A stretch of 64,000 nt of DNA, taken from assembly GCA_963772225.1 (NCBI GenBank), contig CAVYWD010000004.1, positions 186,001 to 250,000 on the forward strand, in the 5' to 3' direction. Shown in pieces: positions 17,716 to 28,208 of the stretch. The notes below the pieces were generated by a model. The model searched no databases, was not told where the DNA came from, and saw only the letters and a program-made list of their open reading frames with translations. Position 1 is the stretch's first letter. The number at the start of each line of letters is the position of its first letter. A program made the translations under genes and the position numbers. The DNA comes from CAVYWD01 sp963772225 (lineage in GTDB: Bacteria; Myxococcota; Myxococcia; Myxococcales; UBA5297).

Positions 17716-17856
17716 CCCGGCGGAGCCGGAACCAAAGAGGGTTGCCTTAGGCTCCAGACCCCAGGCTTCAGGAACTGCATTCCCTGGAGCCTGGAGCCTG
17801 GAGTCTTTGCCAACCTGCTCAAGAGTTCGCGCCGAAGGGACTCAAGGCGCTCGTCC
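17716..17856 (+). repeat. Dispersed ~140-bp repeat, copy A
   Basis: Starts directly after a stop codon. It shares most bases with 34457-34598, including GGGTTGCCTTAGGCTCCAG, GCATTCCCTGGAGCC and GCCTGGAGTCTTTGCCA. GGCTCCAG and CTGGAGCC inside it can form a stem-loop, so it may act as a transcription terminator or be a MITE-like element. Confidence 0.75.
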
Positions 17857-17870
17857 CGCCGGCGGCGGCT

Positions 17871-18740
17871 TCAGGAGGGCTGCGCGATGGGCGCCGCGGC
17901 GCAGCCGTCGAGGCTCTGCAGGAGCAGGGCTTTCGCCGCGCCGCCCTCGGCCAGCCGCGCCGCGACCGAGGCCCGCGTCAGGTCGACGGCCGACGCGCAC
18001 GACTCGGCGGCCGCGGCCCGCGTGAGCCTGCCCGCGCGCACGAGGACGTGCAGGAGGAGCAGAAAGGTCTGCAGCACGTCGGTGACGTTGTAAGCGTGGA
18101 TCTCCTCGAGCCGGCCCGCTTGGGCCAGCGCTTCCACGTCGCTGCCGGAGATGCCGGGGGGCTTGCCCGGGAGCCCGTGGAACTTGCAGAGCTCGTCGAA
18201 GGAGCCGGTCCCCGGGGCGCCGCCCGCGAGCTCGCGCTGCAGATCGCAGTGGCGGTCCCCGCCGTGCGCGCGCGCGTCGCCCGCGCCGGCGAGCGAGGCG
18301 AGCGGCGCCTCGCCGGGAGCGCGGAAATGCGAGGGGACCTGAAGGCGGCAGCGCGAGGCCCAGAGCTCCAGGAGAGGCAGGTCGAAGGCCCGGCTGTTGA
18401 AGCCGACGTACGCGCGCCCGGAGCAGGTTGCGAAGGCGCGCTCGACGAACCGCTCCACGGGCCCTTCGCCCGCCGTCCAGGTGAGCCACTCGGTGGCGCG
18501 GAGCGGGGCGGCCGGGCTGAAGTCGGAAGGTTGGGCGAGGAGCACGGCCCCGGCCACGGGCTCGTGAAAGGGCAGCTTCAGGAAGTCGGAGCTCCCGTGC
18601 CCCTCGGCGCGGCGCCGCTCGGATAGGCGGCCGAGCACCTCGGCGGGCGGCACCTCGGCCGGCAGGTGCAGCACCCGCCGCGCCAGCGCGAGGTTGCAGC
18701 GCGTCTCGAGGTCCAGCACCGCGTACCGGTCATCCGCCAT
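17871..18740 (-). CDS. DnaQ-like 3'-5' exonuclease (PolB-exonuclease-like)
   Basis: 289 residues. The ribonuclease-H-like exonuclease motifs are present: AVLDLET at the start (Exo I, metal-binding Asp and Glu), YVGFNSRAFDLPLLELW (Exo II), and IHAYNVTDVLQTFLLL (Exo III, Tyr-x3-Asp). DLQRELAGG and SFDELCKFHGLPGKP between them are typical of the PF10108 group, predicted exonucleases related to the proofreading domain of B-family polymerases but without a polymerase part. Expected to degrade single-stranded DNA from 3' ends in repair. It lies downstream of glnB on the same strand with 94 bases between, which hold a palindromic repeat. Confidence 0.85.
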   Translation of the reverse strand: MADDRYAVLDLETRCNLALARRVLHLPAEVPPAEVLGRLSERRRAEGHGSSDFLKLPFHEPVAGAVLLAQPSDFSPAAPLRATEWLTWTAGEGPVERFVERAFATCSGRAYVGFNSRAFDLPLLELWASRCRLQVPSHFRAPGEAPLASLAGAGDARAHGGDRHCDLQRELAGGAPGTGSFDELCKFHGLPGKPPGISGSDVEALAQAGRLEEIHAYNVTDVLQTFLLLLHVLVRAGRLTRAAAAESCASAVDLTRASVAARLAEGGAAKALLLQSLDGCAAAPIAQPS

Positions 18741-18767
18741 GGTTTTTCGTGGACAGCGGCCGCGGGG

Positions 18768-18814
18768 TCCTCACCCCCCAACCCCCTCCCCGCTCGCGGG
18801 GAGGGGGCGAAGGA
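18768..18814 (-). repeat. REP-like palindromic repeat, copy 2
   Basis: Reads TCCTCACCCCCCAACCCCCT followed by CCCCGCTCGCGGGGAGGGGG. It is the exact reverse complement of copy 1 over about 45 bases. Located between glnB and the exonuclease gene. Confidence 0.8.
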
Positions 18815-18834
18815 GGAGCGGTCATTCGTGGGGC

Positions 18835-19173
18835 TTATATGGCTTCCTGCCCGCGCTCTCCGGTGCGGATGCGCACGGCCTCGTCGACGGGGAGCACGAA
18901 GATTTTGCCGTCGCCGATCTTTCCGGTGCGCGCGGCCCGCTCGATGGCCTCGACGACCTTGTGGACCATCTCGTCCTGAACGACCACCTCGATTTTCACT
19001 TTGGGGAGGAAGTCGACGACGTACTCGGCGCCCCGGTAGAGCTCGGTGTGACCCTTCTGCCGCCCGAAGCCCTTGACCTCGAGCGCCGTGAGCCCCTGCA
19101 CGCCCACCTCGGACAGGGCTTCCTTCACGTCGTCCAGCTTGAACGGCTTGATGATCGCTTCGACCTTCTTCAT
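18835..19173 (-). CDS. glnB: Nitrogen regulatory PII protein
   Basis: 112 residues, exactly the PII length. Trimeric PII senses 2-oxoglutarate and ATP/ADP and tunes glutamine synthetase, ammonium channels and NtrB-type kinases. Start MKKVEAIIKPFKLDDVKEAL is canonical, and GGAG lies 7 bases upstream. The T-loop GRQKGHTELYRGAEYVVDF holds both Tyr46 and Tyr51, the uridylylation site in proteobacteria. The B-loop TGKIGDGKIFV and C-terminal RIRTGERG complete the nucleotide site. No glutamine synthetase or amtB lies next to it. An NtrB/NtrC-like pair is 1.7 kb away but on the other strand. Confidence 0.96.
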   Translation of the reverse strand: MKKVEAIIKPFKLDDVKEALSEVGVQGLTALEVKGFGRQKGHTELYRGAEYVVDFLPKVKIEVVVQDEMVHKVVEAIERAARTGKIGDGKIFVLPVDEAVRIRTGERGQEAI

Positions 19174-19376
19174 ACCGGGCTCCGCGTCTGTGAGGTGGCT
19201 CGCTCCAACGATACACCGTGGGCGATGGGCAGAGCACGATAGGTCTACTGGCGGCCTGGCGTCCAGGCAACTCGTCGGGCCGCTTCTGCGAGGAGGTCCG
19301 AAGGCGCCGGGCATTGGCCCGACGAGAGCCAGGGCCTCGCCGGCCGGCCTGGCATGCCTCGCGGAATGGAACGATC

Positions 19377-20783
19377 TCAGGCCGTTCGCGACCGGGTGTC
19401 CGCGCCGCTTTGAATCGGCGCGATGGGCCGCGACGAAAGGGCCAGAAAACGCGCCACCAGCGTCGCCGCGACCGCAGAGAGCCCGGCGCACAGCCCCCAC
19501 CAGAGCCCGGTGATTCCGCGGCCGGCCCAGAGTCCGAGCGCGGCGGCGACCGGCAGGCCGACCAGGTAGTGGCCGGCCAGGTTCGACAGAAACGCGAAGC
19601 GCGTGTCGCCCGCGCCGCGCAGCACGCCCGCACCGACGCTCTGGAGCCCGTCGGAGATCTGGAAGAACGCGGTGACGCCCAGCAGGGGCACGGCGATGGC
19701 GACCACCGCCGGATCGGAGCTCAGGAGCCGGGCCAGGAAGCGCGGCGCCAGGAGGAAGGCCAGCGCCGGCGCCGCCATGAAGAGGCCGCCGCTGGCGAAA
19801 GCGATGAGGCCGGCGCGCCGGGCAGCCGGCGCGTCATTCGCCCCGATCGCGCGGCCGACGCGCACCGCGGCCGCCGCGCCCACCCCGAGCGTGGCGTTGA
19901 AGGAGAGGCCCGCCAAGTTGAGTGCCACGTAATGTGCGGCCAGCACCTCGGGGCCCAGGCCGCCGGCGAGCAGCGCCACCAGGGCGAAGACGCCGACCTC
20001 CGCGGCCATCTGCAGCCCGATGGGCAGGCCCACCCGAAGCCCCAGCCGGAGGTCGGCGGCCGACGGGCGCCGCAGCGCAGGCGCGAAGCCGGCGGCGGGG
20101 AGGGCGCGCAGCGCCAGCGCGGCGATGGCCAGCTCCAGGACGTTGCAGAGCGTGGTCGCGAGCCCGGCCCCCAACGCGCCGAGGCTGGGGAGGCGCGCGA
20201 GCGGGCCGGCCCACGCCCCGAGCGAGCCGCCGCCGAAGGCGAGGAGCGCGGTCGCCGCGGCGTTGAGGACGTTGCCCAGGACCATCGCCAGGACCAGCGG
20301 CCGGGTGCGCCCCAGGGCCTGCAGGTAGCCGCGCGCGGCCGAGAAGAGCATCAGCGGCAAGAGCCCCGCCGCGCGAGCGTAGAGGTACGGCCGGGCGTGC
20401 TCGGCGATCTGCGGGCCGATGCCGAGGTGGGGCAAGAGCGGCGCGGCCAGCGCGACCGGCGCGGTCAGCGCCGCGCTCAGGAAGACCGCGAGCCAGCTCG
20501 CCTGCCAGAAGAGCTTGCGCGCTCGCGCGGGGTCGCCCGCACCCAGCGCCTGGGCGATGAGCGGGTCGAAGCCCATCAGGGTGCCGGTGCCCACGATGGA
20601 GAGCGCGAAGAAGAGCGAGCTGCCCAGCCCGGCGCCGCTCTGCGCGGCGGCGCTCAGGCGGCCTACGATGGCGGCGCTCACGACGCTGGAGAGGTGGTTG
20701 CCGACCTGCACGGCGGAGAGCGGCGCCGCCAGGCGCCACAGGGCGGCGAGCTCCGAGAGGGCTCTTTCGCGGGTCGCGCGCAT
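19377..20783 (-). CDS. MATE-family multidrug exporter
   Basis: 468 residues with 12 predicted transmembrane helices arranged as two similar halves, as in NorM transporters, which expel cationic drugs in exchange for Na+ or H+. Typical sequences include LAAPLSAVQVGNHLSSVVSA in helix 1, GFDPLIAQALGAGD in the first cytoplasmic loop, ARGYLQALGRTRP, and GVGAAAAVRVGRAIGAND in the second half. Divergent from the histidine kinase gene with a 70-base gap that must hold both promoters. Substrate unknown. Confidence 0.92.
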   Translation of the reverse strand: MRATRERALSELAALWRLAAPLSAVQVGNHLSSVVSAAIVGRLSAAAQSGAGLGSSLFFALSIVGTGTLMGFDPLIAQALGAGDPARARKLFWQASWLAVFLSAALTAPVALAAPLLPHLGIGPQIAEHARPYLYARAAGLLPLMLFSAARGYLQALGRTRPLVLAMVLGNVLNAAATALLAFGGGSLGAWAGPLARLPSLGALGAGLATTLCNVLELAIAALALRALPAAGFAPALRRPSAADLRLGLRVGLPIGLQMAAEVGVFALVALLAGGLGPEVLAAHYVALNLAGLSFNATLGVGAAAAVRVGRAIGANDAPAARRAGLIAFASGGLFMAAPALAFLLAPRFLARLLSSDPAVVAIAVPLLGVTAFFQISDGLQSVGAGVLRGAGDTRFAFLSNLAGHYLVGLPVAAALGLWAGRGITGLWWGLCAGLSAVAATLVARFLALSSRPIAPIQSGADTRSRTA

Positions 20784-20853
20784 GGCCGCGGGGGAGAATA
20801 CCGGACCTCACGAGAGCGGGCGCGGGCGAGACGGCGATAGAATCGCCACGCCC

Positions 20854-22272
20854 GTGCGCGCTTCCCTCGTCCAGCGGCTGCTCGCCGCGTACCTCGCCCC
20901 GACGCTGGCGCTGTCGGCTTGCGCGGGCGTGCTCGGCTGGGCCGCCGCCCGGCGCAGCCTCGAGGAGGAGGTGGGCCGAAGGCTCGCCGGCAGCGCCAGC
21001 GCCGCCGCCGCGTCGCTCAAGGCCGACCTGCTCGTCACACTGCAGCCCGGCGACGAGGGCAACCGCACCCACCGAAACCTGCTTGGCCGGCTCGAGTCGC
21101 TCCGGGCGGCCCTGCGCGCCGAGCGCCTCTATGCCTTCGACCCCTCGCGCCGGCTGCTGCTCTCGACCGGCGCCGCGCCCCCGGCCATCGGCTCGCCCAT
21201 GCCCGAGCTGCAGCGCGACCGCGGCGAGATCGACCGGGCGCTCGGCGGCGAGGCGAGCTCTTCCGCGGTCACCTTCCTCGGGCTCGACGGGCGGACCTAC
21301 AAGTCGGGCTACGCGCCGGTCCTGGGCGCGGACGGGAAGGCGCTGGCGGTGGTGGGCGCCGACGCCTCGGCCGAGTTCTTCGAGGCGCAGCGGGCCTTCG
21401 GCGCCTCCATGGCGGCCGCCGCGCTCGCCGCCGGCGCCGTGGGCCTCGTGCTCTTCGTCGCCGCCGGGCGCCTCTGGATCTTGCGGCCGGTGCGCGCGCT
21501 GCTCGCGAGCGCTCAGGCCATCGGCGGCGGCGACCTGGCCTCGCCGGTGCGGGCGGTGGGGCCCGACGAGCTCGCGGCGCTGGCCAAGGGCATGGACGAG
21601 ATGCGCGAGCGGCTCCTCGCCCGCGAGCGCGAGCTGCAGCTCATGCTCGCCGGCATCGCGCACGAGGTGAGAAACCCGCTGGGCGGCATCGAGCTGTTCG
21701 CCGGGCTGCTCGCCGAAGAGCTCCAGGGCGACGCCGGCAAGCGCGCTCACGTGGAGCGCATCCAGCGAGAGCTTTCGCACCTGAAGCGGGTCGTCGAGGA
21801 CTTCCTCGGCTACGCGCGCGAGCCGCGGCTCGAGCGGGAAGAGCTGAGCGCGCGCCCGCTGCTCGAGGAGCTCGCCGAGCTGTGCCGCGCCCAGGCGGCG
21901 CAGCGGGGCCAAGCCCTGGAGGTGACGGGCGAGGACGCCCGCATCGAGGCCGACGCGGGGGCCTTGCGGCGGGCGGTGCTCAACCTGGTGCGAAACGCGC
22001 TCCAGGCGGCGCCCCAGGGCGGGCGCGTGCAGCTCTCGGTGGAGCGCCGCGGCGAGAGGGTGGCGCTCGTGGTAGAGGACGACGGCCCCGGCGTGTCGCC
22101 CGAGGCGCGGGAGCGGCTGTTCACGCCGTTCTTCACGACCAAGGAGCAGGGGCTGGGCCTCGGGCTCGCGCTGGCGCGGCGGATTGCCCAGGCGCACGGC
22201 GGCGCGGCGCGCCTCGAGGCGTCGGAGAAGGGCGCGCGCTTCGCCGTGGAGCTCCCCGCGGGGCGGCGCTGA
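20854..22272 (+). CDS. Membrane sensor histidine kinase (NtrB-like)
   Basis: 472 residues from GTG 20854. The frame extends upstream into the divergent gene's region, which is not coding. Helix 1 lies at ~8-32 and helix 2 near 178-200, enclosing a ~145-residue periplasmic sensor domain of unknown ligand. A HAMP linker follows (ASAQAIGGGDLASPVRAVG). The HisKA motif is LMLAGIAHEVRNPLGGIELF with the phosphorylated His. HATPase motifs are NLVRNALQAA, VVEDDGPGVSP, FTPFFTTK and GLGLGLALARRIAQAH. The cognate regulator is the NtrC-type gene 92 bases downstream. Confidence 0.94.
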   Translation: MRASLVQRLLAAYLAPTLALSACAGVLGWAAARRSLEEEVGRRLAGSASAAAASLKADLLVTLQPGDEGNRTHRNLLGRLESLRAALRAERLYAFDPSRRLLLSTGAAPPAIGSPMPELQRDRGEIDRALGGEASSSAVTFLGLDGRTYKSGYAPVLGADGKALAVVGADASAEFFEAQRAFGASMAAAALAAGAVGLVLFVAAGRLWILRPVRALLASAQAIGGGDLASPVRAVGPDELAALAKGMDEMRERLLARERELQLMLAGIAHEVRNPLGGIELFAGLLAEELQGDAGKRAHVERIQRELSHLKRVVEDFLGYAREPRLEREELSARPLLEELAELCRAQAAQRGQALEVTGEDARIEADAGALRRAVLNLVRNALQAAPQGGRVQLSVERRGERVALVVEDDGPGVSPEARERLFTPFFTTKEQGLGLGLALARRIAQAHGGAARLEASEKGARFAVELPAGRR

Positions 22273-22364
22273 GCGGCCGGCCTGAGCGCGCCTCGGGTCT
22301 TCGAGATCGTTGGTATGCTCGCCAAGGCTCGAACGGCCGACGAGCGTCTTATTGCGGAGCCCCC

Positions 22365-23792
<1,428 letters not shown>

Positions 23793-24004
23793 AGAGAGGA
23801 CCCTTGGGCGGCCCCGCGAAGCGCAGATTCTCAAGAGGCGCGCGCCTCAGATTTCTGAGTCGCCTTCGCGGCCCGAGGTCCTCGCGCTCGGCGGGCGCCG
23901 GCCTTTGCGGCGCGAGTCCCCGAGCGCTTGCGCCGGCTTGCCGCGGCGCGGCTCGAAACGGGGGCCGGCCCGCGGCACAGGCGCGAGCGCGACCGAGCCT
24001 CGGC

Positions 24005-25052
24005 ATGCGGCTTGCTGCCTTGGCGCCTGTCATGGTTCGCGCCCTCGCTTTCGCAGTGCTCTTGGCCGCGGCGCCGCCGGCCTTCGCCGATGGGTTGTCG
24101 GACGTTCGAGCCGAGGTGGCGCAGGCCCAGAGCCGGCAGAAGGAGCTGGGGGCGCGGCGCGCGTCGCTGCAGGGGAGGCTCGACGAGGTCGCCAAGAAGA
24201 TTCGAGGCGAGGAAGGCCGCCGCGCGCGGGCGGGGGCGGCTCTTCAACGACCCCGAGCTGGAAGGCCTGCTTCTGCGGTCGCAGGAGCTGTCCGACGAGC
24301 TGACGGCGGTGCTCAGCGCGGAACGGGCGGAGGCGGAGGCAGTCGCCTCGGCCGAAGGGCGACTCATCGCTGCGCTCGACGGGCAGATCGCGGGGCTGCG
24401 CGACCTTTGGGCGCTCGCCGGCCGCGTCGAGCGCGCCGGCCTTCTGCCGCGGATCAAGGCGCTGCGGGCCGAGCGGGACGCGCTGCGCGGCGCGTTCCCC
24501 CTGGCCCCGGAGCCGGCGCCGACCCCGGACGCCGCGGCGGCGCAAAGCGACGACCCCGAGGACCTTCGCCAGGAGGCCGACGCGCTCTACGACGCGGAGG
24601 ACAAGCTGCGGCGCGAGGAGAAGGCGCTCGCCGCGCGCGTCGACGAGCTCAAGGCGGAGCGCGACCTCGAGCGCCGCATGGGCGACTTCTTGCGCGAGGG
24701 CGCGCTGTTCGACGAGGGCGAGCGGCGCATCGCCGCGACCTCGCAGGCGCGGGCGGCGTCTTCGTCGAACGTCGTCGGGGGCGGTGCGCCCACCGGCGGA
24801 GCGGGCGCCTCGGGCGCCCCGGGAGCCCTGGCCCCGCCGCCCGGCACGACCTCGGCTGGGCGCCCGGACCTTCCCGCCGACCTGACGCGCGGCGCGCTCC
24901 AATGGGCCCCGGACCGGCGCGCGGGCGCGGCGTACTCTGAGGAAGAGAGCCTGGAGGACCTCGCGGCGCGGCGCGCGAAGGTGCGCGCGCTCGCGGACGA
25001 CGCGCGAAAGCGGGCCGACGACGCTGTCCGGCGGGCGCGCGAGCTGCGGTGA
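24005..25052 (+). CDS. Periplasmic coiled-coil protein of unknown function (apparent frameshift)
   Basis: The ATG at 24005 opens a signal peptide (VRALAFAVLLAAAPPAFA) followed by DGLSDVRAEVAQAQSRQ and heptad-rich helix. After LDEVAKK the frame is lost unless one base is dropped at GATTC 24199-24203. The second frame then continues with FEARKAAARGRGRLFNDP, ELEGLLLRSQELSDEL and a further ~230 residues of Glu/Ala/Arg-rich coiled coil, a Gly/Pro/Ala linker and a second helical end. About 350 residues in all. No family recognised. The following gene, 52 bases on, encodes another envelope protein, so the two may form an operon. Confidence 0.65.
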
Positions 25053-25104
25053 GCATTGGACGCGGGTCGCGGGCGCGAATAGCATAGGTGGCACTCCATC
25101 GGGA

Positions 25105-26162
25105 ATGCCGCCCTGCCGCGCCTCGCTGCCATCGCCGCGCTCACGGCGCTCCTCCTGAGCCCCCAACCGGCCCGGGCCGGGGCGGAGGGCGGCGCGAGCG
25201 CCGCGGCGGGGCCTGCATTCGACTCGAATCCCCGCCGCACTGTCGGTGAAGACGCCTCCGGCGACGGGCTCGTCTATTTCATGGCGTCCGGCTGGGGCCG
25301 GCTGGCTCTGGGCGAGCAGCAGGCGCTTTGGGGAAGGCTGGAGCTCGGGGCGAAGAAGTTCTTGGCGGTGGTCGACGAGGACGCGCTGGCCGAGCGGCTG
25401 GAGCTGGAATACTCGGCGCGGCTGGGCGGGCTTTCCTTGGGCGCCGCGGCGTTTGCAAAGCTTCGAGAATCGAGGGGCCGGGCGCGCGATGACCGCGACT
25501 TCGATGCGGGGGCGTATGCGGAACAGGCGCTGGGGCGCGGGCTCAGCCTGCGCCTGAGCGCGGGTGTGCGGCGGTATCTCTATGTGCCGGACTCCGGATA
25601 CGACGCCTTGGGGCCGCGCGCGGAGATCGCCGGGCGATGGTCGCCGAGCCGCGGGCACCTTTTCGTCGCCTCGGCCTCGGCGAGCCTGCCGGAGTATGGG
25701 GCGCAGGCGCGGCTGTCGCAGACCGCGCCGTCGGGCGAGCGGAGGCGGGACCGGGTTTTGGGCGGGCAGGTGGGTTATGCCTACCGCGGGCCGGTGGCGC
25801 TGCAGGCTTCGTATTCGATTTACGAAGACCAATCGAACAGCTTCGGGGAGAGCAACTTGCGGCAGCGCTTCTTTGCGGCCGCGTCCGGGCGGTTGCCGCT
25901 GACAATGGTGGGCTCCATTCAGGCGGCCTGGGAATTCATTCGCTATCCGGACGGAATTTTCTTATCGCAGGACCTGCTGCTTCAGGACGACGAATCGCAG
26001 AGCTTCGTCGCGGCGAAGCTCGCGCTGCCGCTCTCGGATCATGCGGACCTCGAGCTGCGCTGGGCGCTGTATTGGATTACTTTGCCGGCGCGGGACGCGC
26101 AGAGCCCTTCGTTGAGCTATTGGCGGCAGACGGGCGGGATAGGCGTGAGCGCGAGGTGGTAG
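25105..26162 (+). CDS. Predicted outer-membrane beta-barrel protein (start frame uncertain)
   Basis: An intact frame from ATG 25281 gives 293 residues, but a clear signal peptide (LPRLAAIAALTALLLSPQP, then ARA) lies upstream in the same frame with no in-frame start codon. ATG 25105 could supply the start if one base is missing near 25108-25113. The mature part alternates polar and hydrophobic residues with many aromatic ends (AGVRRYLYVPDSGYDAL, VGYAYRGPVALQASYSIY, LELRWALYWITL) and ends in ARW, as expected for a beta-barrel or surface protein. No named family recognised. Confidence 0.7.
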
Positions 26163-26184
26163 CTGCGGGCGGGCTCAAGCGGCG

Positions 26185-26502
26185 TCAACCCTGGAGGTCT
26201 TGGAGCCGCTCCTCGATGTCCTCGACGAGGTTGGTGTGGCTCTGCGCGTGCGCCGAGTCGCGAGCGCGGGTGAGGATGGCGATGGCTTCTGGCGCGCGGC
26301 CGGCGCCGGCCAGGGCGTCGCCGAAGGCGATCATCGCGGCGGCCCAGTCCGGCTCTTCCTTGATACAGAGCTCCAGGGAAGGGATGGCGTCGGCGAAGCG
26401 GCCCACTTCGACGTAGTACTTGCCCAGGGAGAAATGGCCCAGCGGGCTCTCGGGGAATTGGGCGATCATGTCGAGGTACTTCTGCTCGCGGGCGTCGGGC
26501 AT
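26185..26502 (-). CDS. Small TPR-repeat protein
   Basis: 105 residues from the ATG at 26502; an in-frame ATG at 26559 would add 19 Pro/Ala-rich residues. Two to three tetratricopeptide repeats are visible: FSLGKYYVEVGRFADAIPSL and MIAFGDALAGAGRAPEAIAI, each with the small-residue pattern of TPR helices. TPR proteins act as protein-binding scaffolds. No signal peptide, so cytoplasmic. The partner is unknown. It converges on the outer-membrane protein gene, 22 bases away. Confidence 0.8.
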   Translation of the reverse strand: MPDAREQKYLDMIAQFPESPLGHFSLGKYYVEVGRFADAIPSLELCIKEEPDWAAAMIAFGDALAGAGRAPEAIAILTRARDSAHAQSHTNLVEDIEERLQDLQG

Positions 26503-26915
26503 GCGGGGCCTCGGGGCGGGTGGGAGAGCAGGTTTAGCGCGATGGGCGGGCAGAGGCAAAGGGGGACGACGGCAGCGGGCTGCCGGCGAGCGCGGTCGCC
26601 GCTACGCCAAGGAAGTTCCAATGGCACATTTGGGGCACTTGAGTTGCGTCATCCCGCTCTCGGCCTGATCGGCAAGCCCACGCTCCGTCTTACATTCAAC
26701 GCCCGGCCCAGACCGCCGCCTTTCTTCGGCCGCGCCGAGCGCCGTAGGCCGGACGAGCGCTTGCGCGTTGCCGGCAGGACCTGCCGTTGGACGCGCACGA
26801 AAGCGTTCGAGCCCCGCGCCTCCACCAGCACCTTCGAGCGAGCTCACCTGCGCCGCGTCGGCCGAGCCCGTCGACTTGGAGATCGGCCTGGCTCCCGAAA
26901 ACGCCGCCTCCTCAC

Positions 26916-27170
26916 CCGAGGACCGGGTGGGCAACGACGAGCTGCTGCAGCCCCCGGGCGAAGGCTCGACGGGGCCAGGTCTTTCCTGGAGTGGCACGTC
27001 ACCCTGGATCGGCGGGTGGTGCTCAAGACCCCCAAACCGGAGCTCGCCCAGTCCCGCACCGAGGTCGACCGCTTCGTGCAGGAGGTGCAGGCGGTCAACC
27101 GGATCAGCGATCAGCACTTCGTGGAGATCTCCGACTGCATCAACAAGGCGCTGCCCGGCGGCGAGTGTGC
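26916..27170 (+). pseudogene. Remnant of a serine/threonine protein kinase (N-lobe only)
   Basis: Two frames together recall the start of a Hanks-type kinase: PEDRVGNDELLQPPGEGSTG (glycine-rich loop region, degraded), then LEWHVTLDRRVVLKTPKPEL with the ATP-anchoring Lys, and EVDRFVQEVQAVNRISDQHF with the alpha-C Glu. The sequence stops making sense before the catalytic loop, so the HRD and DFG motifs and the whole C-lobe are missing. The remaining DNA of 26503-27310 has no other gene. Confidence 0.6.
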
Positions 27171-27310
27171 TTGCGATCGCCTTCGCTCGTTTGAGGGCGC
27201 CGGTCCGCAGCGACGGGACCTCTGCCGCGCCCCAGTGACGTGCGACCGCCGGATGCCGGATGACCAGCGTGTCGGAAGCGACCTTAGGCCCGCCTCGAGC
27301 TCGAGTAACG

Positions 27311-27350
27311 CAAAAGGTGGGAGGGGCCGCTGGACGCGGCTCCTCTCACC
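27311..27350 (-). terminator. Intrinsic terminator of the DUF4242 gene
   Basis: On the minus strand GGTGAGAGGAGCCGC pairs with GCGGCCCCTCCCACC around a 5-base loop (two G-U pairs), followed by TTTTG. It lies 34 bases past the DUF4242 stop codon and fits a rho-independent terminator well. Confidence 0.75.
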
Positions 27351-27383
27351 CAAAATCTCAGGCGATTCGGTGCGGCGGGCGAC

Positions 27384-27800
27384 CTAGGGCAGGTACAGGT
27401 CCGCCGGCGTGATGGTGGTCACCTCGGTGATGCCGTCGAATGGGAGGCCAACGCGCTCGTGCGCCCTCTTGACCGCGTCGGCGCTCTTTGCGGTCGTGAA
27501 GCAGTACGCCTTTCCTTCCTCGAGACTGACGTGGAGCCGCAGCAGAGTCACGCCTTCCTCGCGGCAGGCCGCCTCGTACTTGGCGAAGAATCCGGCGAGC
27601 TCCTCCTTGGAGATCTTCGCGGGGAAGGTGCCGTTCTTGCGGTCGTGGGTGTCGATGAAGTACTTCGCCTTCTCGGACTTCTTCTCCACTTTTGCTGAGC
27701 CCGAGGGCTTCTGCTCCGCGGCGGATGCCGGCTTGTTCGCGAGGAAGGTCACGCCGACGAGAGCGGCGAGCGCGGCCGCGGAAGCGAGGATCTTCTTCAT
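27384..27800 (-). CDS. Secreted DUF4242 (SCO4226-type nickel-binding) protein
   Basis: 138 residues. The signal peptide MKKILASAAALAALVGVTFL is followed by ANKPASAAE and a Lys-rich linker. The core YFIDTHDRKNGTFPAKISKE, then LLRLHVSLEEGKAYCFTTAK and HERVGLPFDGITEVTTI, matches the DUF4242 ferredoxin-like fold described for a Streptomyces nickel-binding protein. The conserved His residues are present. Most relatives are cytoplasmic, so the exported form is noteworthy. Metal and function are unproven. Single gene with its own terminator at 27311-27350. Confidence 0.82.
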   Translation of the reverse strand: MKKILASAAALAALVGVTFLANKPASAAEQKPSGSAKVEKKSEKAKYFIDTHDRKNGTFPAKISKEELAGFFAKYEAACREEGVTLLRLHVSLEEGKAYCFTTAKSADAVKRAHERVGLPFDGITEVTTITPADLYLP

Positions 27801-28208
27801 GGGATCATTCTCCGAATTCTGTGATTAGAAATGACGACTGGTCGTTTGCCTATTTCAGGCGAATGCGGTGGCGCATCCGAAGCAATACTGACCGAGCCCA
27901 GGCATCGCGGGTAGAGCAGGGCTGGCTATGCGGACATAGCCTGCGCCAATACGGGGCCGAGGGAGGACTCCGAGCAGAGCGATGGTCGGGGGATTCCTAA
28001 CGAGGTCAGTCGCTTCGACCGCAATGTCCTTGCCAGCGCCGTGGCTCGAAGCCAAGCATCACCGCCGCCGTTGTCGTCGTCGAGCGCGGAGGCGCGCATG
28101 GTTGTTGGTTCCCGTGCTCTTTCGCTCGTTTGAAGCATTGTGCACGTTCGGCAGGCTCCCCGCGCGAGCGCAAATCGAGCGCGAATTGCACGCGCGCGGG
28201 CCGACGGC
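27801..28208. other. Intergenic region without a visible gene
   Basis: About 400 bases between two minus-strand genes. Frames on both strands are short and lack domain signatures. Holds the promoter region of the DUF4242 gene and the 3' flank of the presumed immunity gene. Confidence 0.45.

Noticed and set aside
23835..23848. GAGGCGCGCGCCTC palindrome after the NtrC-type gene as a terminator
   Set aside because: It has no spare loop and only a weak T-run, so the evidence is too thin.
26602..26649. Short minus-strand peptide MTQLKCPKCAIG resembling a zinc-ribbon start
   Set aside because: It ends after 16 residues with no continuation in any frame. Likely chance.
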